A DNA stretch of 64,000 nucleotides from Chondrus crispus (Eukaryota > Rhodophyta > Florideophyceae > Gigartinales > Gigartinaceae), in assembly GCF_000350225.1 (NCBI RefSeq), contig NW_005179101.1, positions 501,705 to 565,704 of the forward strand, read 5' to 3'. Both the position numbers and the translations under genes were made by a program. Numbering within the stretch: position 1 is the first letter of the stretch; each line of letters opens with the position of its first letter. Below, piece after piece: positions 11,836 to 22,210 of this stretch. The notes beneath the pieces are model-generated. The model was not told the origin of the DNA and did not search any database. It was given only the letters and a program-made list of their open reading frames with translations.

Positions 11836-12073
11836 TCAAGCCTTCAGGGTGAAGGCGCCGGGGCAGGTGGCGTGCTTGTTGAGGCGGTCCGAGGCGAGGT
11901 CGTAGACTTCGCCGAGGAAGTGGGTGGCGAATTGGGTGAGCAGGATGAAGAGCCAGCCGCGGAGGAAGGTGGGGGGGGTGCAGCGAGGGGACCAGGAGCG
12001 CGGCCGCGAGGTAGGTGGTGGCCGAGAGTACGGTCATCTTCGCGCGCGAGAGCTGCACGAGATGGCGCAGCAT
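11836..12073 (-). pseudogene. UbiA-type prenyltransferase fragment, frameshifted
   Basis: From the minus-strand ATG at 12073, two frames joined across a run of eight C (plus-strand G 11971-11978) give an N-terminal segment with a first hydrophobic helix. After the run comes a second hydrophobic helix ending in a TH..GEVYDLASDR motif. That acidic motif after a membrane helix resembles the first Asp-rich site of UbiA-family membrane prenyltransferases, where Mg-diphosphate binds. One extra base in the C run breaks the frame, and the sequence stops at TGA 11836-11838 after about 79 residues, far short of a usual ~300. It is therefore a truncated, frameshifted gene piece within the retroelement cargo. 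Family assignment is moderate because only one motif remains. Confidence 0.45.
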
Positions 12074-14184
12074 CGGCGCGGCGGTGGAGATGGCGACTGG
12101 TGGCGGAGGGTGTCATGGTGGCGGTGGCGGCGGCAGTGGGGCGGACTGAGGGAGAGCGAGAGCAGTGCAAGTCCATATCACGAACTGAGAGCCAGATCGA
12201 CGCGCGTGACTCCCTATCTGGTAGTGCCGTGTGCAAAAGTTGCTCTCGAGGCCCCGGTCACGTGAGTGTAGAGTCCAAAACGTCCGGCATGGTCGTCGCT
12301 CCACTGACAACTCCAGTATTTTTAGCTCCAGTTCGTCAACCGCGATCCGGATTTGGTTGATCACGCGGTTATCAGCTCCTCCTGCGCCTCCGGCTTGACA
12401 TTCCTTATGAAGCTGCACAATTTGTAGTAATGCGTAATGTCTTGAATCCCGAACGGTGTCAATATGGGGGTCTTTTGTCGTAGGGTGCGCCATTGCTCTG
12501 TTGACTTGGCGTCGGTTATGGCAGAAACTATGCGACGGCGTTCTCCTCAGGGCGGCCTCGGGAGAGTAAGATACGAGGGCATGAAAGAATTGGCACGGGT
12601 CTTCCGGACCAACGAGACGAAAGGCGTCTGGTCACCGGTTCACAGAGGCGTATACGCCGCGAGTGGGGGGTTGGCCTTGCTCCTTGGTGGAGCGGGGTTT
12701 CGGGCACATTGGCAAACTATATTGCTCCTCCTGATCCTTGCGAGTCCGTAGCAACGAGTCGGGCTGTGCCGCAACTGTGCGCTTGCGAGCGAGGATCTGT
12801 GCTCGGGCGACGTTTGGTTGATCATGTGGCATGCCGCGTGGTAACAGGCCGCAGGTGTGTCGGTCGAGGGTAGAGTTATGCCGTCAGGGTGGTGTCCGAG
12901 TAGCCGGGAACGTTCCGGACGTGGTGTGGATGGCGGATTTCTTGTAGGGGCCTTGCTCGCGGTGGTAAGAGTGCGCCATTCCTTGGTATCTTCTATGGCC
13001 ACTTGGCCTCTGCCCCGTTGAGCGGCAGTCTTATTCATCTCCTGTTCGTCGCGCGACAGTCTTCTGGTCTTCTCTTCTCTTCCCGTTGTTCATGCCCCAA
13101 GGGTGTGGACGTAACTCATATTGGTTGTCGCGCGACGAACTCCTGCTTCGCGTGCGCGGTTCGCAAAGACGACAGATAAGTCAGAGTCAGTGGCCCCCGA
13201 AGGGGTCATACGTGATTGGAGAGGCGTCTCGAATGTGCATCCGAGTGACTCAGATAGCGCTTGCGGGACGATCGCGGCTGCGCGGACATGTCGCGTATAT
13301 ATGGCCGCGACTGCGCGATCGTTAGCATAGCTAGCTCCGGGCTGCTTCGAGGGCGCGTTCGCGTACTTGATGCGCGTTTGGGTATCAATCGCGGGACGAT
13401 CGCGTCTGCGCGGCCATGTCGCGTGCAATTCGGCCGCGGCTGCGCGATCGTCCACAGGGTCCGTACCCATGATTTCCAAGGATCTGGTGGCGAGGACGGG
13501 TGTCGGCCGCCTGGATCGGGGCGTGGTGCGAGTTACCCAGAATTGCGTGTCCCGCGTACGGGGCGCCAGTGCACGCCATGTCGCTGACCGCGCCATACGA
13601 CCTAATTTCTCGTTAAATTTCCGCCTGGCGGCGGCGGCTTGGCCACTGCACGCAAGCGCACAGTACCGGACGTCATCTCCTGCCCATTCATGAGGCGTTG
13701 GCTCGTCTCGTGACTTGCGGCGTCTCACGTCTAAGTCCTGGCGCCTATCTCTATTGTTCTTCTTGCGCGTGTGTATCTCTGCGCGTCGGGCGTCGCGTCG
13801 TTTGTCCCGCTACTGATCGTGGGGTTTCCACGGCGTGTTCTATGCTTCAGTTGTCCATTGCAGAGACCTAGAGTCAGCATAGGTATAGTAGCCCCGCCGA
13901 GCGTGGAGCTTCATTGCGCGTGTACTGTTCTCTCTGCTGTCTGTCCGTGGACCCAGTGTTCCATCTCACCTTGCGTATTATTCCGACGTCAACCGTCTCG
14001 TTCCAGCGTTTGGTATGGTATCTTCAGCCTTCTGGTTTTTTCTAATACAGTCCGCGTTCGTCTGCCTCATTTGCACGGCTGCTCAGGGTCCAATTCTTTC
14101 TTGAATGTCGACTCTGCCGTAGGGCACGCGTCCTTCGTTTCTCTGAATTACTTCGAACGCGATGCGTCCGAAAGCGGTTGAGGG
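12074..14184. other. cargo region, no gene; contains inverted-repeat pair
   Basis: No convincing coding sequence is seen. Open frames on both strands around 13.1-13.7 kb arise from the repeat structure and high GC content. Confidence 0.4.
13268..13451. repeat. two copies of a self-complementary GC-rich repeat
   Basis: Copies at 13268-13322 and 13396-13451 are about 55 bp each and clearly alike. Each begins ACGATCGCG and ends CGCGATCGT, so each can fold back on itself. Copy starts are 128 bp apart. Confidence 0.7.
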
Positions 14185-14216
14185 CCCCCCCTTAAGGTTG
14201 AACGTCCGCGTTCAAC
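14185..14216 (-). promoter_or_regulatory. internal polypurine tract with hairpin
   Basis: Seven G on the minus strand (14185-14191) follow the hairpin GTTGAACG (14197-14204), loop TCCG, CGTTCAAC (14209-14216). This is the same unit as at the 3' LTR (5694-5727). The hairpin overlaps the last codons of integrase. It could be the original 3' terminus before the cargo was gained, or a second plus-strand priming site. Confidence 0.6.
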
Positions 14217-17200
14217 TCAGTTGTCAGGTCCCTACCCGTGCGTGCGCGTAGTCGGCTCGCGTAACGCGAGACGAGTTCTTCGGGGATATGTGTCCTTGCT
14301 GTCCACGTGGGATCCTCGTAGTCTGCCCACTTCACCTTGAACTCCGCGGTCCCGTTTTCCATTACGCGATGATCGAGAAGCCGGTCCACCGCGTACTGTG
14401 TCCCCGTGGTGACCTTGTCAGCAAGGTCACCGGGCGCGGTTGTGCTTGCCCGTGGTGCGTCCACAGGTAGTGGCGCGTACACACACCTATCAGCGGACAC
14501 GCGTTCTGTGACCCCATCACGATCAATCGTGATGGTACGTTGGTCATTCGCGAGGACGCGGTAAGGTCCCACGGCTGGTGACGCGAGCTTATTTGATGTC
14601 TTCGCTCCGTCCGTAGGGTCGAGGTATACATAATTTCCAGGCTTGACTCGCGTGTTTACGCGTCTCACGCGTTTGTCGAAATCGCGTTTGTAGCGAGCCT
14701 GCGTTCGTCGCAGGCTGCTATATGCCTTTTGAATTGTCTCGTCCAGTTTCTTAAGGAACTCCGTGCGATGCGTTTTTCTATCTGGAAGGGGCGCGTTCCC
14801 CTCCGTCCTTCGAAGCGAAATTTCTGGGGGAGGTCGACTGAGTACAAGCTCGAATGGGGTCGTACCCGTAGACCTGTGTACGTGGGAGTTGTACGCGTAA
14901 GTTAATGGCCCCACGTACACATCCCAATCGTCTTGGTGTTCGTTGACGTAGTTACGCAACATAGACGCGATAGTGCGGTTGTAGCGCTCCACTTGGCCGT
15001 TGGTCTGGGGATGGTACGCGGACGTATACAAGTTCGTAATCCCCAGGATCCGGCACGCGCTGTGGAAGAACTTCGCGTTAAATTGAGGTCCATTATCGGA
15101 CAACAGAGAACGCGGAATGCCGTACTTGAAAACCCACGCGTCACAAAACGCGGTCGCCACTGTGTACGCGGTCACTGTCCTCAACGCGACGACTTGAGTT
15201 AACTTTGTGAACCGGTCCGTTATTACCAGAAGGTATTGTTTTCCTTCTTTGGTCTTCGGAAGCGGTCCAAGAATGTCTATCGCGAGGCTCTCCAATGGAC
15301 ACGTAGCAGGGAACAATCTCAGCCGGTTGAGATGTTTTCGGAGTTTGACGCGATTCTTCGCGCATGTCCGGCATACTCGTACTGTCGCTGCCACGTCCGC
15401 GGCCAAATGTGGCCAGTAATACCAGCGTCGGAGCGCGTGATACATGCGGTTCTGCCCCGGATGTCCCGCGATCGCGGGGTCATGGCAGAGCCGCAACAGA
15501 CGCGCGCGTAGTGACTGAGGGACCACCACTTGAATGATTTCAGGATCGTAGGGGTGCTTGCGCTTCAAAACCCCTTGGTGGTCCTCAAAGAACGCGGAGT
15601 CGCGACTTTCCGATTGTCTGGCCAGTACGGTTTGGCAGAAATCGTCGACGCGTTGCTCCTCGGCTATCTCCTCCAGGGTGAGAGGGGCCGGCAGGTCGTC
15701 CTGTGGAGGAGCGACCTGGGAGCCTCACGCGTCAATTCCTGGTTCTTGAGCGCGTTCAATATCCACCGCGTCGAATTCTTCTATCTCAGCCCATAGGTCG
15801 CCGCGTTCTTGTAAAGCTGGGGCTTCTTCGTCGCCCACTGGCCCGTCGCGTGAACGCGCTTTTCTCCTTCTCCCCGCCTTGTTTCGCGTTGTGACGAACA
15901 CGTGGTCGCTCTTGTGGTCGCATTTCGCGGTACAAGTATGGTCGCGTAATTCATCTGACACATCGCGTACGGTAGTGCCGTCGTAGGTGGGAATGTCGTC
16001 ATCCACCTCGACGGCCTTCCGAGGATCGTCGGCGGTCCTCGGGGAAATGAGAAGCGACAGCGCGTCGGGTACTTGATGAACGCGTCCAGGTCTGTATTGG
16101 ATGGTGAAGTCATACTCCGCTAACCGTAGTCGCCAACGCGTCAGTCGGCCGGAGCTTTCTGTGAGGGACATCAGCCATCGTAACGCGTCATGGTCTGTCC
16201 TCACGGTAAATTTGGTTCCCTCAATGTAGGGCCGTAGTGTGCGGACGGCCCACACTACGGCGAAACATTCGCGCTCAGTCGCACTGTAGTTCCGCTCACT
16301 ATCGTTGAGGGAATACGACCAATAGCCGACGGGACGCCAATCGTTGGTCCCGTCGTGCTCTTGTAAAAGCGTGCACCCCAGTTGATACGCGCTCGCGTCA
16401 GTATCAATCATATACGGCCGTCCGTATCTCGGGAGCGCGAGAATTGGGGGCGCGATCATCCGCCTCTTGAGCTCTTCGAACGCGTGAACCTGAGCCGCGG
16501 TCGGGTTATCGTAGTCCGGATCCGCGTCCTTCCGCGTCATATCGGTGAGGGGCGCGCGATTTTCGCGAACCCCTGCACAAAGCGGCGGTAGACATTACAT
16601 GCCCCGAGAAATGACCTGACTTGTGTCAACGTTCGGGGAAATGTAAATGTCTTGAACGCGTCCGCTGCGGTTTCTGTCACGCTTAACTTCCCTGGGGATA
16701 TCACATGCCCCAGGTAGTGTACGCGTGGCTGAAAGAAGCTGCATTTCTTCAACTTGAGAGAAATGCCGGCGCTTCCCAAAAGTCCCAGAACCGCGTCCAA
16801 ATGTTTCGCGTGCTCTGCGTGCGTACGCGAAAAGACGATAACGTCGTCCAGATACACTAGGCAAATCTGCCATCGTACGCGTGATAGAATTATGTCCAGC
16901 GCGCGTTGAAAAGTGGCTGGAGCTCCGCGTAACCCGAATGGCATCCGCAAATGTCGGAACGTTCCCATATGGGTGGTAAAGGTAGTTTTGTCGCGGTCTT
17001 CCGGCGCGACCGGAATCTGCCAATATCCTGAGTTACAGTCCAGCGTAGTGAACACAGCCGCGTCCCCCAATGAATCAATACAGTCGTCCATACGCGGAAG
17101 CGGATACGAATCTGCCAGCGTTTTCGCGTTCAAGCGACGGTAGTCCACACAGAAGCGTAGACTACCGTCCTTCTTTGGGAAAAGGACAACCGGGGACGCC

Positions 17201-18957
17201 CACTCCGTATTGGCGGGCTCTATCACTCCCGCGTTCAACATTTTCTTCACTTCTTTCGCGACCATTTCGCGCATCGCGGGCCCTTTGCGGTAGGGCATGG
17301 CGCGTATCGGCTTCGTGCCGGGCTCAAGTGGGATGCGATGTTCTGTCGCTCGGATCATTCCGAGCGACCCGCTCCACAAACTGGAGTGTTCGCGTAGCAT
17401 CTCAAGCACCTGTACGCGTAATTTCTTGTCCTTCACATGTGATAGATCAATCTCCTTTTCCCAATCTTGTGCGTCCGATTTGGGATCCTTATATTGTACG
17501 CGTCCGGTATCTTCCGCGAAATTTTGGTACCTCGCGTGCTCCTCGTCCGCGTTCTTGTTCGCGTTCTTATTCGCGGTGGAGTCCGGCCGTCCTGCTCCTA
17601 ATGTTCCTTCTTGGCCGTCCAAGTTGGAAATGTGCAGCGCGTGCGCGATCTCCTCTGCCACCCGACGCTCCGGTGTCAGAATGGCAAGAGGGTTCCGTTT
17701 CGCGTATCCGACGACTGTATTTTTCGGCAGTCGTCGTACCTGACGCGAAAAATTCGCGACCATAACCTCGAAGGCCTGGTTTGGTAGCACTTCCGCGACA
17801 CCGTTGGTCAGCCGCACCCCGTGGCGGTGCTGCAGCGACGGCTTGGGCTCCAAAAATACCAGGCCTCTCCCCGCTGTCGTAACGCGTACGCGAACTTGCG
17901 ACATAGCGGGGACATTTACCCCGCGCGCGATCCGAATCGGGTGCTGGGCTTCTTCGCGTACTTCTGCCCGGTTTGTCTCGCGTCCATGTCGCCTTGTAGG
18001 GGGAGACGGCTCCCCCTTCGCGTTCACGATGGCCACGGCGCCCCCATGCCGAAGCTCGAGCCTCTGGGCTTCTATGTCGATGCTCCGGACATGCGCGTCA
18101 ATGAACGCGGTGCCCAGAAGCACGGGAACAGCCAGTTGGTCCGCGACGACGAACGGGACTCGGAACATCGTGTTCCGAATCCGGACAACCAAGCAGACCA
18201 TTGCTCTCAGCCTCAACGGATTGCTGTTTGCTCCGGCCAGCCTTGGCAATGGCGCGTCGCGTATCGCGTGTCGCGTCCAATCGGGAGGAAGGTCGGCCTT
18301 CCTCACCAGATTGTAGCCAGAACACGTATCGACGGCGATAGTGTACGGCTTGAACGCGTTCTTCTCAGTAGCTATCGAGCCCAATATATTGTAGATCTTG
18401 GACGTCATCAGACAGACGACGCCCTCGACGATCTTAGGAGGGGCCGTTCGCGCCAGGTCATTTCGCTTTGGGCGTCGGCGTCGCGTCTTGCCCTTTCTTC
18501 GCGTTCTTCTTCCTTGACCGCCGGGGTCCGAGGCCTCGCGTTCGTCTTTCGGCCCTTGACTCCGTGGGCCCAAGGGGGGCCCCACGCGTTGTTCACGTGT
18601 TACTTCTTCATGCGGCGCCTTCTTGACGCGCACGTCGCGTTCTTCTTCTTGCACCGGGCTCTCGCTGGCCCTGGTGCCTTCACGGCGGATCCGTGGCATC
18701 CGACCTCCGGCGGTCGGGAAATATTCGCGTTCGTGGGGTGGTACCGGGCTTACGGAAGCCGCCGTAATTTCGCGTTTGATAAATAGTTGTTTTTGCACCG
18801 GACTGGCGGGGGTCTCGGTGGCTTCGTGTTGCGGCGAGGGGAATATTATCGGTAAATATTCACCTCCCCCTTGATAGGGGTATATGGACGGGTCGGGGGT
18901 ATAAGAGCGAGACGGTTCACGTGACCGCGTAAACGTGACCGCCTTTACGCGTTTTTT
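14192..18957 (-). pseudogene. pol: gypsy pol: protease, RT, RNase H, integrase, chromodomain
   Basis: Pol continues from gag in the -1 frame. The frame is open from the slippery site, with no stop before the first ATG-like start. Protease is near 18330 (DTCSG in place of the usual DTGA). RT has YLDD at 16843-16854. RNase H is at about 15.9-16.5 kb (TDAS and ERNYSATERE-type motifs). Integrase has its HHCC zinc site near 15.4-15.5 kb and the DDE core at about 14.95-15.3 kb. A chromodomain-like segment lies at about 14.25-14.4 kb, so the element is of chromovirus type. Two lesions are visible. One base is missing from a C run at 16549-16552 between RT and RNase H. An in-frame TGA is at 15725-15727, between RNase H and integrase. 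Otherwise it looks fresh. Confidence 0.9.
18926..18957 (-). promoter_or_regulatory. -1 ribosomal frameshift signal between gag and pol
   Basis: The heptamer A AAA AAC (18957-18951) lies in the gag frame two codons before the gag TAA (18947-18945). Pol is open in the -1 frame from this point. Immediately downstream CGCGTAAA pairs perfectly with TTTACGCG across a 10-nt loop (18951-18926). This matches the known arrangement of a slippery heptamer with a 3' stem-loop, although the usual 5-9 nt spacer is nearly absent. Confidence 0.8.
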
Positions 18958-21512
18958 GAGCTACCTGAACTATCCGTGCTAGTCGCGCCGCTATCTGTAG
19001 CCAACGCGGCTCCGGACCTCCGTTCGAGTGGCTGGCCTGGCCCTACCCACTCTGGAGCGGCAGCATCCGCGAAGTACTCGGGTAACTCGCGGGGTTGATT
19101 TTCAACGTTCGGACGTTGTAAAATCTGGGGGGCGGCGAGAGTCGGCTCTCGCTCGCTTTCCTGTAGGGGCAGGGGATTCGGATCCCCTGCCCAGTCCTGG
19201 AGGTACATTATCGCGTTCTGTACCCCTGTCGGCAATCTGGACCGACCGCGTTCTCCTCTTCCATCTTGACGCGGGTATCGCGTGTCGGCTTGTCGGAAAT
19301 CGCGTTGTTCGCGCCTGTATCCTCCTCCGCGAGGGGCAAAACGGACGCCGCCTCCGGGGCGATTCGCGTGGCCCGAACGCGGACCACGGTCACCAGCGAC
19401 CGACTGTTGGAGGAGGTTCCTCATCCCTGGACGCGTCTGTAGTTGGTACCGGTAGTTTCGATACGCGGTAAACATCCGCTGCTCCGGCGCGAGGAAGGGG
19501 CACGCGTACATGGCATGGCCGTGCGTTCTGCACAGCCAGCAGACGTACGCGCTCCCGTCGGCTGAGGCGAAGGTCGCCGCCTGACGAGCCTCTTCCTCGG
19601 TGAGCCGGGGGACACAGGAGGGTATGCGTCCCCCTCCTTGACGCGAAATGTCCAATTCCGCGATGCGGTGGTCCGGACCACCTATCCCCGCTGGGGTATG
19701 CCCGAACGCGGTGGCAAAGCTGCCCGTGGTCTCCGTCGACGCCGGCGTTGACGGCCGGCCTCCTGTAGCCTCCCCGCCTCTCATGACGAGGACGGGGTCA
19801 GCTTCCCAATCCTCCTCGTTAACGTGGAGGGCTGACGCGGGGGAGCTCGTCGCGTTCGACCTGGCGGCTCTCCCTCCTCTCGCTGCCGATTTCGGGTCCG
19901 GCAGCGGTAGTCCGCGTCGGGCGCGAAACGTGGTTCCTTCTGCGGTCGCGATGCGTCTGATAATTGACAGGTCCGTCTTCTGGTTCGCGGGCAACCTCTG
20001 GACGGTCTCTGCCACCGCTGCTCGCGTCGCGGGAGCCAATCCGCGTACAAAATAATGAGCCAAGGCTTGCTCCGTAAATACCGCAGTGCACTTGAACGCG
20101 TTCGATTCGAGCCTATCCGCGAACGCGTTTTCCGTCTCGTGCGGCTTCTGATGAGCCGACGCGACGGCATCGTGCGCTACCCCCAGTACGTCATCAGTGA
20201 GGTAGCGCTTGATGAATTGATTAATAAGCCCAGGCCAGCTCACATCGTCATGGAGCTGGCCTGCGCGGATTCCGCGCATAGTGTAGCTTGTATATAATCT
20301 TTCCGCGTCGCGTTCAAGAAAATGCGCGAGTACGCGAATCGCGACCCCTTCCGTCAGATGTTGCGAATTGAACGTGATGCGCACATCTTTCAGGAAGGGG
20401 AGTAATTCAATCGCGTTCGTTCCATCGAAATTGCGCATCGTGGGACGAATCCCACGACAACGCTGCACATATTTCGCGATTCGCCCCGCGTCCCCTGACG
20501 TGACGAGGGTCGAGACGTTGTCCAGGCGATACATCCTGTAATTAGCTACAGAGCTAAATTCCTGTATCATCGTGTGGACCGCCTCGACCCCGGGGACCGC
20601 GGGGCCCAATGTGCCAAATGGGGTCACCGGTAGCGTAGGGACGTCTACCGGGCCCCGACGCGTAGTGAGATCCTGGGGCTGATAGCCGCCCCACCGGGGA
20701 TCAAAAGCGAGAATCGGTTCTCTCGATCCCCGGGTGGTATCCCCGCGTCTAGTTTCGTCCGCGTAAGGTACGCGAACCGTCTGCCGCATGTCTCCGGCGA
20801 CATGCGGCAGGGCTTGGGTTTCGGACGCGAAAGTTGCGTCCATCCTTGTTCGATCTCCGCGTGCGGGCCGACTGGTGTCACCACCAGCCGGCTCCACATC
20901 TTGAGCGCCGGACGCGTTCGGAGGTACAGTACCACCGGGCCCTAACGGTGGGGCTCCGGGTGACGTCGCCGTCGGGGTACGTTCCATCTGACGAACACGT
21001 CGGCGTGTAGAATTTAACTGCGCGGTCACATGGGCAAACGCGCGCATCTGCTCCGCGGAAGGGAAAGGTCTCGCGTCAGTACGTCCCGCAGAGACCGTCC
21101 TCTCGGGGCGGCCTTCCCCGAACTCGTCGGGGGAGTCGAGACGCGATTCCTCGACGAGCACCAGTCGACTCTGCAGTTGATCGACTAGTGCTCGGAGGTT
21201 ATCCAGAGACTGGGAGACGCGTTCAAACCTCCCTTCGCGAAGGGATCGTAGTTCTTCCATGCAACGCGAATATACTGCGTCGGTTACGTCGATTCGAAGC
21301 GCGGTCCGGACCTCCTCAATATACGTCGCGATCCGGTCATACATCGCGCGTGCGCGGCCTTCTGATAATTCAGGCGACGGTTCGCGGTCACTGAGACCTG
21401 CGCCACCGCCGCCGAATGGGACGCGGAGCGCGGCTGACTCGGAGGTGCGGAACGCGGTTGACTCCATATTCGCTGGCTCGGATTGAATTGAGGGGGCGGA
21501 TCCTTCTTCCAT
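18945..21512 (-). CDS. gag: gypsy Gag, 855 aa
   Basis: Gag is the capsid/nucleocapsid protein that packages element RNA. I chose ATG 21512, the first Met after the primer-binding region; the open frame upstream runs into the LTR. An N-terminal heptad-like region (about residues 40-110) is followed by a long Pro/Gly/Arg linker. The central retrotransposon gag core is near residues 370-560. A CCHC zinc knuckle (CxxCxxxGHxxxxC) follows near residues 660-680, and then a basic Arg/Gly-rich stretch. The frame is intact to TAA 18945-18947. Pol is reached by -1 frameshifting. At 855 aa it is long for a gypsy Gag. Confidence 0.88.
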   Translation of the reverse strand: MEEGSAPSIQSEPANMESTAFRTSESAALRVPFGGGGAGLSDREPSPELSEGRARAMYDRIATYIEEVRTALRIDVTDAVYSRCMEELRSLREGRFERVSQSLDNLRALVDQLQSRLVLVEESRLDSPDEFGEGRPERTVSAGRTDARPFPSAEQMRAFAHVTAQLNSTRRRVRQMERTPTATSPGAPPLGPGGTVPPNASGAQDVEPAGGDTSRPARGDRTRMDATFASETQALPHVAGDMRQTVRVPYADETRRGDTTRGSREPILAFDPRWGGYQPQDLTTRRGPVDVPTLPVTPFGTLGPAVPGVEAVHTMIQEFSSVANYRMYRLDNVSTLVTSGDAGRIAKYVQRCRGIRPTMRNFDGTNAIELLPFLKDVRITFNSQHLTEGVAIRVLAHFLERDAERLYTSYTMRGIRAGQLHDDVSWPGLINQFIKRYLTDDVLGVAHDAVASAHQKPHETENAFADRLESNAFKCTAVFTEQALAHYFVRGLAPATRAAVAETVQRLPANQKTDLSIIRRIATAEGTTFRARRGLPLPDPKSAARGGRAARSNATSSPASALHVNEEDWEADPVLVMRGGEATGGRPSTPASTETTGSFATAFGHTPAGIGGPDHRIAELDISRQGGGRIPSCVPRLTEEEARQAATFASADGSAYVCWLCRTHGHAMYACPFLAPEQRMFTAYRNYRYQLQTRPGMRNLLQQSVAGDRGPRSGHANRPGGGVRFAPRGGGYRREQRDFRQADTRYPRQDGRGERGRSRLPTGVQNAIMYLQDWAGDPNPLPLQESEREPTLAAPQILQRPNVENQPRELPEYFADAAAPEWVGPGQPLERRSGAALATDSGATSTDSSGSSKNA

Positions 21513-21569
21513 TTCGACGCGTGCGGACGCGGACTCGAAGGATAGTCTTCTCGCGATAATCGTGTGGCC

Positions 21570-21587
21570 TTCTAGGTCGGGAGACCA
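21570..21587 (-). other. primer-binding site
   Basis: On the minus strand TGGTCTCCCGACCTAG begins two bases inside the 5' LTR. The TGG start matches the CCA end of a tRNA. I cannot name the primer tRNA from memory with confidence. Confidence 0.6.
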
Positions 21588-21588
21588 A

Positions 21589-22210
21589 TGTAGCATAAAC
21601 CCCCGGTCGCGTTGGGGGTTTAGCTGTGGTTCTTCGAAGACCTGTGTACGCGAGAGAGGACAAAAACACACACACCAGAAAAGAACGCGGGCGGTGGTAG
21701 CGTGGTAGAGCGGTGGGGAGCGGACGCGAACACAGTACGCGGTAGAGCGGTTCGACGCGCTCGACGCCCCGGGGCGGCGCTAGTTAGCGTCCTAGCACCG
21801 ACGGGCGGAGGCGGATCCAGCTCGCGCGCGTACGTTCGCGACCGCTACCCGCGTTAGTTTCTAGTTAACGCGCTCGCGTTAAGAGAACGCGTTTAGAATA
21901 AGCGGACGGGGTTAGACCTGCCGTAGAGGATCTGGTACCAAGCCCGTGCTTCTCCTTCTCCTCCCTCCGCCGCCGGTCGCCCTGTCATTTAATATACAAG
22001 TAAATAATCTATCATAACATATACTACAGTATCTAGGTAGCGCCTTACACGGTAAGCTCGCGCGCCTTACTCCGGATCGTCACGCTGTACACATGCACAG
22101 CGAGCAGCAAGCGCGTACTTACAGCCGCGCGCACACGCGCTGTAAAACGTGTCATGGGTGTACAGTAGCCGCCCCCAGCAGTAAATAATCCCCTTCGCGA
22201 TTATGCTACA
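21589..22210 (-). repeat. 5' LTR of the giant gypsy element
   Basis: A 622-bp LTR with the same 10-bp inverted ends as 5072-5693 and about 99% identity to it by eye. On the right it cuts directly into a copia pol reading frame that continues from base 22210. Confidence 0.95.

Larger units (their letters stand above)
5072..22210 (-). mobile_element. giant Ty3/gypsy (chromovirus-type) LTR retrotransposon
   Basis: The element is bounded by two 622-bp direct LTRs (5072-5693 and 21589-22210) with perfect 10-bp terminal inverted repeats, TGTAGCATAA and TTATGCTACA. On the minus strand the order is 5' LTR, primer-binding site, gag, protease, RT, RNase H, integrase with chromodomain, an internal polypurine tract with hairpin, about 8.4 kb of cargo, a terminal polypurine tract with hairpin, and the 3' LTR. 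The total is 17,139 bp. The LTRs differ at about 5 positions by eye, suggesting a fairly recent insertion. The flanks share only ACG, not a convincing 4-6 bp target duplication. The right flank is copia pol and the left is not, so recombination after insertion or a composite origin is possible. Confidence 0.85.

Noticed and set aside
11776-12360. 194-codon plus-strand frame
   Set aside because: The opposite strand carries the hydrophobic UbiA-like segments; this Gly/Glu/Arg-rich frame is its complement.
16537-16552. A second programmed frameshift within pol
   Set aside because: No slippery heptamer is present at the C run, and a -1 shift inside a Pol polyprotein would be unusual. A one-base deletion is simpler.
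17070-18786. Long plus-strand frames across gypsy pol (17070-17765, 17821-18786)
   Set aside because: They are complementary to protease and RT coding sequence and show no domain of their own.
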